Assembly: GCF_937891065.1 (NCBI RefSeq)
Contig: NZ_CALAEQ010000001.1
Span: 1-34,354 of the forward strand
DNA length: 34,354 nucleotides
Source of the DNA: an uncultured Lutibacter sp.
GTDB taxonomy: Bacteria; Bacteroidota; Bacteroidia; Flavobacteriales; Flavobacteriaceae
Reading direction: 5' to 3'
Shown: one piece after another, positions 1-7,317 of the stretch
How positions within the stretch are numbered: the stretch's first letter is position 1
Layout of the letters: every line of letters starts with the position of its first letter
Made by a program: the position numbers and the translations under genes
The notes under the pieces: generated by a model
What the model was told of the DNA's origin: nothing
What the model saw: the letters and a program-made list of their open reading frames with translations, nothing else
The model's database searches: none

Positions 1-161
1 AATATTTACAACCTAGCAAAAAACACTTACCTGTTATAGAATATATTACACCTGATCAATTTGATAAATACAAAGAAATTGGAGAAGCAATGGGCTTTAA
101 ATATGTTGAAAGTGGCGCTTTAGTTCGTTCTTCCTATAAAGCACAGAGACATTTAGTATAA
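1..161 (+). CDS. lipA: lipoyl synthase, C-terminal fragment (partial)
   Basis: Only the last 52 residues are in the window; the 5' part lies upstream of base 1. The frame starting at base 3 reads [11 protein letters not shown], then a [13 protein letters not shown] stretch, and ends near [12 protein letters not shown]. This matches the end of lipoyl synthase, the radical-SAM enzyme that inserts two sulfur atoms into octanoyl groups on lipoate-dependent proteins. The RSSY motif is the family hallmark; its serine ligates the auxiliary 4Fe-4S cluster that is sacrificed as sulfur donor. The stop is TAA at 159-161. I am confident of the family because order and spacing of HLPV, PDEF-like and RSSY motifs agree with E. 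coli LipA. Confidence 0.93.
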   Translation, partial: YLQPSKKHLPVIEYITPDQFDKYKEIGEAMGFKYVESGALVRSSYKAQRHLV

Positions 162-214
162 TTATTAATTACATAATTTACTTTAACCTTTAATTAACAA
201 TAGCTTATTAATTT

Positions 215-231
215 TTGGCATAAGAATTGTA
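215..231 (+). promoter_or_regulatory. sigma-54 (RpoN)-like promoter
   Basis: The stretch reads TTGGCA-N6-TTGTA. The GG and the second-element G are exactly 12 bases apart, as in the RpoN consensus TGGCAC-N5-TTGCA. The only important mismatch is T instead of C in the -12 GC pair. It would start a transcript near base 242. There is no open reading frame between it and the terminator at 309-330, so if real it drives a short non-coding RNA. This is inferred from sequence only. Confidence 0.4.
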
Positions 232-241
232 ATACTCTTTT

Positions 242-330
242 AAGAAGCAAAGAACTTGAAGAGCTTTGTTTTCATTTAATAAAATTTGAGTTAGTTAATA
301 AAAAAAAAGCACTTTAAAAGTGCTTTTTTT
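242..330 (+). ncRNA. possible small RNA between RpoN-like promoter and terminator
   Basis: This is a roughly 89-base stretch after lipA, bounded by a sigma-54-like promoter (215-231) and a GC-containing hairpin with a T-run (309-330). It has no ATG-started reading frame. A short internal stem is possible between CAAAG at about 248-252 and CTTTG at about 264-268. No known RNA family was recognised. It could instead be an untranslated tail of lipA that happens to contain a promoter-like word. Confidence 0.28.
309..330. terminator. bidirectional intrinsic terminator
   Basis: GCACTT, a three-base loop, then AAGTGC (309-323). It is flanked by an A-run on the left and a T-run on the right, so it can work on both strands. 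It sits between plus-strand lipA and the minus-strand gene ending at 351. Confidence 0.8.
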
Positions 331-350
331 TATTTTATAAAATGTATCTA

Positions 351-1067
351 TTATTTTACTAAAGTACCTTCTTCCATTAATATAGGATATACATATCCGT
401 GTCCAAAATCCTTATTTAAAGTAATAATTCCTTTAAAAGTAATAATATCACCAATTTTCACAGTATCCTGTGTAGTTATTCCTAAGTCCTTTTCACCTTC
501 AAACTGAGTTCCATCAATAATATGAATCCAATTTTTGTCCATAATTCCATTATTAACTTTCACAACTTTACCTTTAACTATAATAGATTTTGTTGAAAAC
601 GATTCCTTATCCGAAAATAATTCATTTAAAGAAACTCCATTTGCTGGTTTTTCAATTTTAATAGCTTCCATTTCAGAAGTGTCAGAATTTGTATGAGGAT
701 TTACTTGTTTTTCAATAATCAATTTTTCACTTGTTCTTATTCCTTCTGCAAAAGTTATAAAATCAAATGTTTTCATTAATTCTTTACTTTCAAAATCCTT
801 CATTTGCATTCCTCCATCATAATAATATGTATCACCTACTTTTACCTGAGTATTTGGTATTGCCATCCAATACTTATTTCCACTTTCATCAACATTAAGA
901 TAGGTATAATTACCACCATCTAATGTTTCATTAATTACTATTTTATGAATAGTTGATTTAGCTGGCTCTTGTTTGTTTTCAATTTTTGAATAGCCTTCTT
1001 TATCTTTACAACTAAACAACACTAAAACACTAAATATTACTGCAAAAAATTTAATTTGATTCTTCAT
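351..1067 (-). CDS. lipoprotein with two NrfJ/OB-fold-like domains
   Basis: 238 residues. The N-terminus is a lipoprotein signal (hydrophobic 7-19, lipobox ending in Cys20), so the protein is predicted to be anchored to the inner leaflet of the outer membrane or on the surface. Residues about 40-115 (YTYLNV, a W-A-P segment, KVGD, FDFITF) resemble the small domain found in NrfJ-like proteins. Residues about 140-238 (GKVVKVNNGIM..NWIHIIDGT, TTQDTVKIGD, FGHGYVYP) resemble an OB-fold of the bacterial nucleic-acid-binding type. The same two blocks are common as stand-alone or fused secreted proteins in Bacteroidota, with no assigned reaction. It lies 62 bases downstream of ung on the same strand and could be cotranscribed. 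Binding partner unknown. Confidence 0.8.
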   Translation of the reverse strand: MKNQIKFFAVIFSVLVLFSCKDKEGYSKIENKQEPAKSTIHKIVINETLDGGNYTYLNVDESGNKYWMAIPNTQVKVGDTYYYDGGMQMKDFESKELMKTFDFITFAEGIRTSEKLIIEKQVNPHTNSDTSEMEAIKIEKPANGVSLNELFSDKESFSTKSIIVKGKVVKVNNGIMDKNWIHIIDGTQFEGEKDLGITTQDTVKIGDIITFKGIITLNKDFGHGYVYPILMEEGTLVK

Positions 1068-1129
1068 TTTTTTTAATTTAATTTATAAGTAAAAGTAACA
1101 TATATTACACTATCCTTATATGACAATTA

Positions 1130-1795
1130 TCACCATTTTACTTCTGTAAATCCTTTGTTTTTTAAATAATTATTTGCACTGCTAAAGTGCTTATTACCAA
1201 ACCAAAAACCTCTGTTTGCACTTAAAGGTGATGGATGCCCAGTAGCTAAAACACAATGTTTATGGTGGTTAATTTTTTTGCCTTTCTTTTTAGCAAAACC
1301 TCCCCAAAGCATAAAAATCACATTTTCTTTTTGTTCTGAGATTAAAGAAATTACTGCATCTGTAAAAAGTTCCCAACCTAATTTTTGATGCGAGCCAGCT
1401 TCATGAGCCTTCACTGTTAAAGTCGCATTTAATAACAAAACTCCTTGTTTTGCCCAACGTTCTAAGTTTCCACTTTCAGGATATGGAATTCCTAAATCCG
1501 TTTCAATTTCCTTGAAAATATTTTTTAATGAAGGTGGATGTGCAATTCCTTCATTTACAGAAAAACACAAACCGTTAGCTTGCCCAACTCCATGATAAGG
1601 ATCTTGTCCAATAATCACCACTTTTAAATCGCTAAAAGAGCATAAATTAAACGCTTCAAAAATTTGTTCTTCTTTTGGAAAACACGTATTTGTTACATAT
1701 TCTTCTGATATGAAATCTGTAAGTTGTTTAAAATAAGCCTTTTCAAGCTCAGGTTTTAAAAGATTCTCCCAGCTTTCAGCTATTTTCACTTTCAT
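1130..1795 (-). CDS. ung: uracil-DNA glycosylase, family 1
   Basis: 221 residues, the usual length. It excises uracil from DNA as the first step of base-excision repair in the cytoplasm. The water-activating loop GQDPYH is at 63-68 (Asp65 catalytic), the uracil-recognition segment LLLNATLTV around 120-128 (Asn123), and the HPSPLS loop at 187-192 (His187). All family 1 key residues are intact. The ATG at 1793-1795 is 58 bases from the mutS2 start on the opposite strand, so two DNA-repair-related genes are divergently transcribed from overlapping promoters. Confidence 0.97.
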   Translation of the reverse strand: MKVKIAESWENLLKPELEKAYFKQLTDFISEEYVTNTCFPKEEQIFEAFNLCSFSDLKVVIIGQDPYHGVGQANGLCFSVNEGIAHPPSLKNIFKEIETDLGIPYPESGNLERWAKQGVLLLNATLTVKAHEAGSHQKLGWELFTDAVISLISEQKENVIFMLWGGFAKKKGKKINHHKHCVLATGHPSPLSANRGFWFGNKHFSSANNYLKNKGFTEVKW

Positions 1796-1818
1796 TGTTG
1801 CTTTTCATCTTAAATTAA

Positions 1819-1826
1819 TACTTTTG
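1819..1826 (+). promoter_or_regulatory. -7 box of the mutS2 promoter
   Basis: TACTTTTG fits the Bacteroidota -7 consensus TAnnTTTG. A TTG at 1798-1800 lies 18 bases upstream and fits the -33 element. Transcription would begin near 1832, which excludes the TTG at 1824 as mutS2 start and supports the ATG at 1854. Confidence 0.65.
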
Positions 1827-1836
1827 TCTAACTTTT

Positions 1837-1844
1837 CAAAAGTA
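1837..1844 (-). promoter_or_regulatory. -7 box of the ung promoter
   Basis: On the minus strand these bases read TACTTTTG, the same -7 box as the one for mutS2 at 1819-1826. The two boxes face each other with a 10-base spacer and form an inverted repeat. No clear -33 TTG was seen for this one. Confidence 0.5.
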
Positions 1845-1853
1845 ATAATTTTT

Positions 1854-4061
1854 ATGAGTAGTATTTCAGAAAAAACATTAATAGATTTAGAATTAGCGAC
1901 TGTTTTAAAATCGGTAAGTGAGTTTTGTATTTCTGACTTAGGTAAAAATGAAACAATAAATATAAGGCCTTTTGGATCTTTACAAAAACTGCAACCTGAA
2001 TTACTTCAAGTAAACGAATATTTATCGACTTACATAAATGATAATAAAATTCCTAATCACTATTTCGATGATATTCAAAAAGAAATACACATTCTAAATA
2101 TTGAAAATAGCTATTTAGAAGCTGCTTCTTTTTTAAAAATATTAAACAATACAAACACTATTTTTGAATTGCTTCAATTTTTTAAAAAATTTAAGAACTA
2201 CTACCCTACACTATTTAATGTTTCATTAACCATAGAATTTCAAAAACCAATAGTTCAAAATATTGAAAAAATAATTACTTCTTATGGAGAAATAAATGAA
2301 AATGCTTCTGAAGTATTAAAACAAATTAGAAGAGAAATTCATTCTGTTCGTTCTAAAATTGGTAGTAGTTTCACAAAAGCATTAAGTCAATATAGCAGTG
2401 CTGGTTATTTAGATGAGATACGAGAATCTGTAGTTGATAATCAACGGGTTTTAGCCGTGATTGCAATGCATAGAAGAAAAATTAAAGGAAGTTTAGTTGG
2501 AAGTTCTAAAACAGGAAGCATTGTTTATATTGCACCAGAAGCTACTTTACAGTTTAGCAGAGAGCTTCAAAATTTACTGTATGATGAGCATCAAGAAGTT
2601 ATTAAAATTTTAAAAAACTTAACAAATTCTTTAAGAGAATTTATCCCCGATTTAATTACGTACCAAAGCTATTTAACAAAATTGGATGTGATTGCTTCAA
2701 AAGCAAAATACGCACATAAAATAAATGGAGTATTGCCCAAAATTACTTCAGAAAGAAAAGTTTTTTTAAAAAATGCTTATCACCCAATTCTTTTAGTAAA
2801 TAATAATCAAAAAAAATTAAAAACAATTCCACAAACGCTTGAATTAAATAAACAACAACAAATTATAGTTATATCGGGGCCAAATGCTGGTGGAAAAAGT
2901 ATTGCTTTAAAAACTATTGGTTTACTACAAGTTATGCTACAAAGTGGTTTATTAATTCCTGTTCATGAACATTCTGAAACTTGCTTTTTTGAAAAAATAC
3001 TAACAGATATTGGAGATAATCAATCTATTGAGAATCAATTAAGTACGTATAGTTATCGTTTAAAAAATATGCGTAATTTTTTACGTAATTGTAACGATAG
3101 CACGTTATTTTTAATTGATGAATTTGGAACAGGAAGTGACCCTGAACTTGGTGGCGCATTGGCTGAAATATTTTTAGAAGAATTTTATACAAAAGGTGCT
3201 TATGGGATAATTACAACCCATTACGCAAATTTAAAAGTGTTGGCTAGTGAATTAGAAAATGTTTCGAATGCCAATATGCAATTTGATGAAAAAACATTGG
3301 AGCCTTTATACAAATTGTTTATTGGCCAGGCTGGTAGCTCTTTTACCTTTGAAGTTGCACAAAAAAACGGAATTCCTTTTAGTTTAATTAATAAAGCTAA
3401 GAAAAGAGTTGATGGAGAAAAAGTACGATTAGACAAAACTATTTCCAATCTTCAAAAAGAACGTAATAAATTGCAAAAAAATTCAGAAAATTTAGAAAAA
3501 CAAAAATCGAAAGCTATTGAACAAACAGATAGTTTAAATGAAAAACAACTAAAAATTCAAGATAAGCTAGAGAGTTTTCAAGAATTATATGATAGTAATC
3601 AAAAAATGCTTGCCTACGGAAGAAAAACAAATGAATTGCTTCATAAATACTTTCAAACAAATAATAAAAAACAATTAACATCCGATTTTAACAATTGGGT
3701 TACTGTTGAAAAAACAAAACATTTAAAAAGAAATCCACCAGTTGTTAAAACCAAAGTTCAGAAAAAACAAGCTATAATTGAAAAACAACAGGTTGAGAAG
3801 AAACTAAAAACTGTTGAAACTGAGGTATTAGTTGAAGTTATTAAAGTTAGAGAAATTAAAAAAACTGAAGCAAAAAAAGAAGCGAAACAAAAAGCAGATT
3901 ACATTTTTAAAATTAATGATAAAATCCGAATTATTGGAAGCAATTCTTGTGGAACTATTGAAAAAATTGAAAAAAATAATGCTTTCATAAATTATGGCTT
4001 TTTCACTACAAAAACCACACTAAATAAGCTTGAATTGGTGGAATCTGCAAAAAACAAGTAG
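1854..4061 (+). CDS. mutS2: MutS2-family ATPase lacking an Smr domain
   Basis: 735 residues from the ATG at 1854 (MSSISEKTL), the typical family start; an in-frame TTG at 1824 sits inside the promoter box. MutS2 proteins are dimeric DNA-binding ATPases implicated in limiting recombination or rescuing stalled ribosomes, not in classical mismatch recognition. Core and lever helices occupy about 1-320. Walker A GPNAGGKS is at 342-349, Walker B ends in Asp422-Glu423 followed by FGTGSDP. A charged coiled-coil clamp spans about 520-680 and a small KOW-like beta domain lies at about 683-730. The C-terminal Smr nuclease domain of Bacillus and Helicobacter MutS2 is absent. As I recall, this is usual for Flavobacteriia homologues. 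Confidence 0.93.
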   Translation: MSSISEKTLIDLELATVLKSVSEFCISDLGKNETINIRPFGSLQKLQPELLQVNEYLSTYINDNKIPNHYFDDIQKEIHILNIENSYLEAASFLKILNNTNTIFELLQFFKKFKNYYPTLFNVSLTIEFQKPIVQNIEKIITSYGEINENASEVLKQIRREIHSVRSKIGSSFTKALSQYSSAGYLDEIRESVVDNQRVLAVIAMHRRKIKGSLVGSSKTGSIVYIAPEATLQFSRELQNLLYDEHQEVIKILKNLTNSLREFIPDLITYQSYLTKLDVIASKAKYAHKINGVLPKITSERKVFLKNAYHPILLVNNNQKKLKTIPQTLELNKQQQIIVISGPNAGGKSIALKTIGLLQVMLQSGLLIPVHEHSETCFFEKILTDIGDNQSIENQLSTYSYRLKNMRNFLRNCNDSTLFLIDEFGTGSDPELGGALAEIFLEEFYTKGAYGIITTHYANLKVLASELENVSNANMQFDEKTLEPLYKLFIGQAGSSFTFEVAQKNGIPFSLINKAKKRVDGEKVRLDKTISNLQKERNKLQKNSENLEKQKSKAIEQTDSLNEKQLKIQDKLESFQELYDSNQKMLAYGRKTNELLHKYFQTNNKKQLTSDFNNWVTVEKTKHLKRNPPVVKTKVQKKQAIIEKQQVEKKLKTVETEVLVEVIKVREIKKTEAKKEAKQKADYIFKINDKIRIIGSNSCGTIEKIEKNNAFINYGFFTTKTTLNKLELVESAKNK

Positions 4062-4159
4062 TTTTATTACTATTTAGTAACATTATTAATCATTTTCATA
4101 CCATTTTATCCTTATTACTATAAATATTTTATTAAATTTAGCGTGCTAAAAAATAAGAC

Positions 4160-5035
4160 ATGCTAAACTATTTTAAAGCTTTTACAATTTTTTCAATTTG
4201 GGCACTTATTGCCCTAACTTCACATTATTATATTAGCTCTAAAATTTTTAACACTTGTAATTCGAATTCTCCGGAAACACCTACTCTTCAAAAAAACATA
4301 TTATTTTCAATAATTGACTCAAACAACGCTGTTCTCTATAATTTTTCTGAAGGGTTTACTATAAATAATAAAAATAATAATGTTTCAAGTATTTTAAAAA
4401 TACCCTATTTAACTGATAGCATTCAACATATTTTAGCCAACGATTATTCAAAAGAACTTATTATTACAGGAAAATATTTAGAAACTGAGATTGATCATAA
4501 CCTTGACACTGATATTGGTATTCAACGTGCTGAATTGGTAAAAAAAGAATTGATAAAACATCATATTAACGCTCATAGAATTAAAATCTCTAGTAAAATC
4601 TCTAGTTTTTCATTTAACAAGGAAGGTATTTACACAGATGGAATTGAGATGAAATTCAATACTCTAGAAAAACAGATTATAGATAGTTTAGAATTAACAA
4701 TTATTAATAGAAGGCTATATATTGAGTTTAAAAATGATAGTTTAATGTCTAACCAAGAACTGATAGATTATAACTTATTATTAAAACAATATTTAAAAAA
4801 ACACACAGATAAAAAGGTACAAATTACTGGGCATACCGATAATTTAGGTTATTATGATAATAATTTGATTATTGGATTAGCAAGAGCTAATGAAGTAAAG
4901 GGCTATTTTATTAATAATGGCATAAATGCTAATATATTTGAAACGTTATCTAAAGGAGAATCAGAACCAATTGCAGAAAAATTCACAGAAAAAGGAAGAG
5001 CTATAAACCGAAGAATAGAAATCACAATTAACTAA
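4160..5035 (+). CDS. OmpA-family protein with two OmpA-like domains
   Basis: 291 residues with an N-terminal membrane/signal segment at about 7-27. The C-terminal part (about 175-291) is a good OmpA peptidoglycan-binding domain with ITGHTDNLG, ARANEVKGYF and a closing GRAINRRIEI segment. Residues about 90-165 look like a second, eroded copy (LIITGKYLETE, IGIQRAELVKKEL, HRIKISS). The protein probably stays anchored in the inner membrane and binds the cell wall. It is followed after 10 bases by the gene at 5046, also a membrane-anchored protein, so the two likely form an operon. A TAAATTTAG box upstream of the start is a weak promoter candidate. Confidence 0.85.
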   Translation: MLNYFKAFTIFSIWALIALTSHYYISSKIFNTCNSNSPETPTLQKNILFSIIDSNNAVLYNFSEGFTINNKNNNVSSILKIPYLTDSIQHILANDYSKELIITGKYLETEIDHNLDTDIGIQRAELVKKELIKHHINAHRIKISSKISSFSFNKEGIYTDGIEMKFNTLEKQIIDSLELTIINRRLYIEFKNDSLMSNQELIDYNLLLKQYLKKHTDKKVQITGHTDNLGYYDNNLIIGLARANEVKGYFINNGINANIFETLSKGESEPIAEKFTEKGRAINRRIEITIN

Positions 5036-5045
5036 ATATTATTGC

Positions 5046-5555
5046 ATGCTTTTATCAATATTTTCAAATCCAAATACAGCACATCTAATAGAAATTTTTT
5101 GTTGGATGTTAGGGGCTTTTCTGATAGGTTTATTTTTTGGAAGATTTATTAAATCAAAAGAAAAAAAGAATACTCATAATACAAATACAGAAATACAAGA
5201 TGATTTAAATATTGTTGATGATATTTCTAAAATTAGAGCAACACAAACTTTTAAACGTGGCGGCGTAGAAATGCTAACAACTGTTCCCCTTGAAAATGAA
5301 AACGGGTTAAATTTTAATAGAATTGGTACAGCTACATTTCAAGAAAAAGATAATTTGCAACAAATAAAAGGGATAGGCACCTCAATTGAAGAAAAATTGA
5401 ACAATATTGGGATATTTACATTTAAACAAATTAGTAATTTTAACAGTAAAGATATCACCGAAATTACCGATTTAATAAAATTTTTCCCAGGTAGAATTGA
5501 ACGAGACGATTGGGTTGGACAAGCCTATAGTTTATTAAATGATAAAGAAGAATAA
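5046..5555 (+). CDS. membrane-anchored helix-hairpin-helix protein (COG3743-like)
   Basis: 169 residues. One transmembrane helix lies at about 12-33, followed by a charged linker. A helix-hairpin-helix type domain spans about 108-165 (LQQIKGIGTSIEEKLNNIGI, then FPGRIERDDWVGQA). This domain occurs in proteins loosely annotated as flap-endonuclease-like or at the tails of unrelated membrane proteins; no catalytic acidic cluster is visible here, so I would not call it a nuclease. It sits 10 bases after the OmpA-like gene. Its last codons are part of a perfect palindrome shared with the convergent gene at 5559. Function unknown. Confidence 0.8.
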   Translation: MLLSIFSNPNTAHLIEIFCWMLGAFLIGLFFGRFIKSKEKKNTHNTNTEIQDDLNIVDDISKIRATQTFKRGGVEMLTTVPLENENGLNFNRIGTATFQEKDNLQQIKGIGTSIEEKLNNIGIFTFKQISNFNSKDITEITDLIKFFPGRIERDDWVGQAYSLLNDKEE

Positions 5556-5572
5556 GTTCTATTCTTCTTTAT
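5542..5572. terminator. perfect palindrome overlapping two convergent stop codons
   Basis: ATAAAGAAGAATA (5542-5554), a 5-base loop, then TATTCTTCTTTAT (5560-5572): a perfect 13-base-pair hairpin. It encodes the KEE-stop end of the plus-strand gene and the KEE-stop end of the minus-strand gene. It is a plausible bidirectional terminator, although AT-rich and with no long T-run. Confidence 0.6.
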
Positions 5573-5789
5573 AACGTTCCATTTCTCTATCATAAAAAGC
5601 TGTAGTTGATTCAATAAGAACGGCTACTTGAGTTTCTAATTCTTCTTGATCTTCGCCATCAAAATCTTCAAACCATTCAATTTCATCATCAACTAAATTG
5701 ATTACAAACCTTGGAAATTCAGTATGTATCACAAAAATAGCATCTGCACAATCCGTATTATCTCCCAATAAAAATTTAGGTAATTCCAT
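5559..5789 (-). CDS. small acidic conserved protein, function unknown
   Basis: 76 residues, no signal peptide, strongly acidic (about a third Asp/Glu). It contains a FVINLVDDEIEWFED core and a C-terminal ETQVAVLIESTTAFYDREMERY helix. The start overlaps the end of the MATE gene by 14 bases, which indicates translational coupling and argues that it is a real gene. Similar small acidic proteins accompany MATE genes in other Flavobacteriia from memory, but I know no function. Confidence 0.8.
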   Translation of the reverse strand: MELPKFLLGDNTDCADAIFVIHTEFPRFVINLVDDEIEWFEDFDGEDQEELETQVAVLIESTTAFYDREMERYKEE

Positions 5790-7134
5790 TATTTTCTCTT
5801 ATTAATTTATTAGTTAAGTAATTAAATCTTAAAAACAGCAATATAGCTGAACTAGTTAATGCCGTTAGCAAACCAATCCAAATTCCCAAAGTTCCAAGAA
5901 CATCCTCTTTTCCCAAATAAAAACAAATTGGGAATCCAATTATCCAATACGCAATAAACGATAATATTGAAGGCCACTTTACATCTTGTAATCCACGTAA
6001 ACCACCTAAAATAACAGCCTGTAAACCGTCAGATAGTTGAAATAGCCCTGCAACAATTAATAAACTTGAAGCCATTGCAATTACTTCTAAATTATCAGTA
6101 AAAACCCAAGGTAAAACATCTTTAAACACTATAAACCCAGTTGTAAATGCAACCATTATAATTAATACTAATAGAAAGTTTGAAAAAGCAATACGCCTTA
6201 ATTCAACAAAATTTTTCAATCCTTTTTGGTTTCCAACTCTAACAGTTGCAGCAACTCCAATTCCAACCGCCATCATAAAAGTAGTTGATGATAGTTTTAA
6301 TGCTATTTGATTTGCTGCTTGTGGTAATGCGCCTAATGTACCCGCTAACAAAACGGATGCCGTAAATAAACCTACTTCAAAAAGCATCTGTAATGCTGTT
6401 GGAAAACCTAAATTCATGATTTTCACAAATACTTTCTTCTTAAACTCATGAATTTGTAATCTTTTCATGTAAACAGCAAATTTTTCTTTTTTCATTAAAA
6501 CTACAAAAAGGAAAACTACCATAACAATTCTAGATATCAATGTTCCTAATGCTGCTCCAACTATTTCTAAACGAGGAAAAATCCAAAGACCATAAATTAA
6601 TGCAAAATTCAAGATTACGTTAACCACATTTGTTAAAATTGTAGCATACATAGCATATTTAGTTTCTGACAAGCCATCTGTAAACTGCTTCAAACCTTGA
6701 AAAATCATTAATGGAATCATAGAAATCGCAACAATTTCATAATAAGGAATTGCCAAAATAACCACTTCCTCAGGTTGATCTAAATGGTACAAAATAGGTT
6801 TTATAAGTAGTAACATTATAAACACTGCAACACCTAAAATAACCATTAATAGTAAACCATGTTGAAAAATGCTTCTACCTTTTTCTTTATCTCCTTCTCC
6901 ATCAGATTCAGCAATTAAAGGTGTTATAGCGAATGAAAACCCTATTCCAATAGAAAGCGCAATAAAAATTAGACTATTACCAAGTGAAGTTGCTGCCAAT
7001 TCAACTGGCCCTAATCTACCCACCATAATATCATCAATTAAGCCAACTAATAAGTGCCCTAATGACCCCATCATAATTGGAGTAGCCAATTTTAAATTAT
7101 TTTTAAACTCTGAAGTATAATTTTTAAATGTCAA
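5776..7134 (-). CDS. MATE-family multidrug/cation antiporter
   Basis: 452 residues with 12 hydrophobic segments in two six-helix halves, the layout of NorM-type exporters that use Na+ or H+ gradients to expel cationic drugs or metabolites. The N-terminus contains the family pattern NLKLATPIMMGSLGHLLVGL followed by DDIMVGRLG. The start is a TTG at 7132-7134: the next Met is inside helix 1, an in-frame stop lies just upstream, and the TTG start gives the N-terminus expected for flavobacterial MATE proteins. A TATCTTCG box about 22 bases upstream is a likely promoter. The gene overlaps the small acidic gene downstream by 14 bases. Substrate cannot be predicted. Confidence 0.92.
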   Translation of the reverse strand: MTFKNYTSEFKNNLKLATPIMMGSLGHLLVGLIDDIMVGRLGPVELAATSLGNSLIFIALSIGIGFSFAITPLIAESDGEGDKEKGRSIFQHGLLLMVILGVAVFIMLLLIKPILYHLDQPEEVVILAIPYYEIVAISMIPLMIFQGLKQFTDGLSETKYAMYATILTNVVNVILNFALIYGLWIFPRLEIVGAALGTLISRIVMVVFLFVVLMKKEKFAVYMKRLQIHEFKKKVFVKIMNLGFPTALQMLFEVGLFTASVLLAGTLGALPQAANQIALKLSSTTFMMAVGIGVAATVRVGNQKGLKNFVELRRIAFSNFLLVLIIMVAFTTGFIVFKDVLPWVFTDNLEVIAMASSLLIVAGLFQLSDGLQAVILGGLRGLQDVKWPSILSFIAYWIIGFPICFYLGKEDVLGTLGIWIGLLTALTSSAILLFLRFNYLTNKLIRENNGIT

Positions 7135-7155
7135 TTCTAATCAATTTATAAGTTG

Positions 7156-7163
7156 CGAAGATA
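7156..7163 (-). promoter_or_regulatory. -7 box candidate for the MATE gene
   Basis: The minus strand reads TATCTTCG, one mismatch from TAnnTTTG. It would give a 5' untranslated leader of about 15 bases before the TTG start at 7134. Confidence 0.45.
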
Positions 7164-7269
7164 CAAGAATTATGCATATTACTAAATTAGAAAGGTGATA
7201 CAATAAAGAAAATCTATTTTAACATAAAAATTTAAAATTAACATTATTTTAAAAGACCCTTTTAATATG

Positions 7270-7277
7270 TACATTTG
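7270..7277 (+). promoter_or_regulatory. -7 box of the peroxiredoxin promoter
   Basis: TACATTTG matches TAnnTTTG exactly and lies 40 bases before the ATG. No good TTG is present at the -33 position, which may mean weak or activator-dependent transcription. Confidence 0.55.
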
Positions 7278-7317
7278 TGTAACAAAAATTATTATTCATA
7301 AATAAAAAAATATAAGA

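Noticed and set aside
1824-1853. TTG start for mutS2 giving 10 more residues
   Set aside because: The TTG is the last part of the predicted -7 promoter box and the conserved family start is at the ATG at 1854.
3221-3448. Minus-strand reading frame inside mutS2
   Set aside because: It lies opposite the conserved ATPase part of mutS2 and has no family-like motif; it is a by-product of the real frame.
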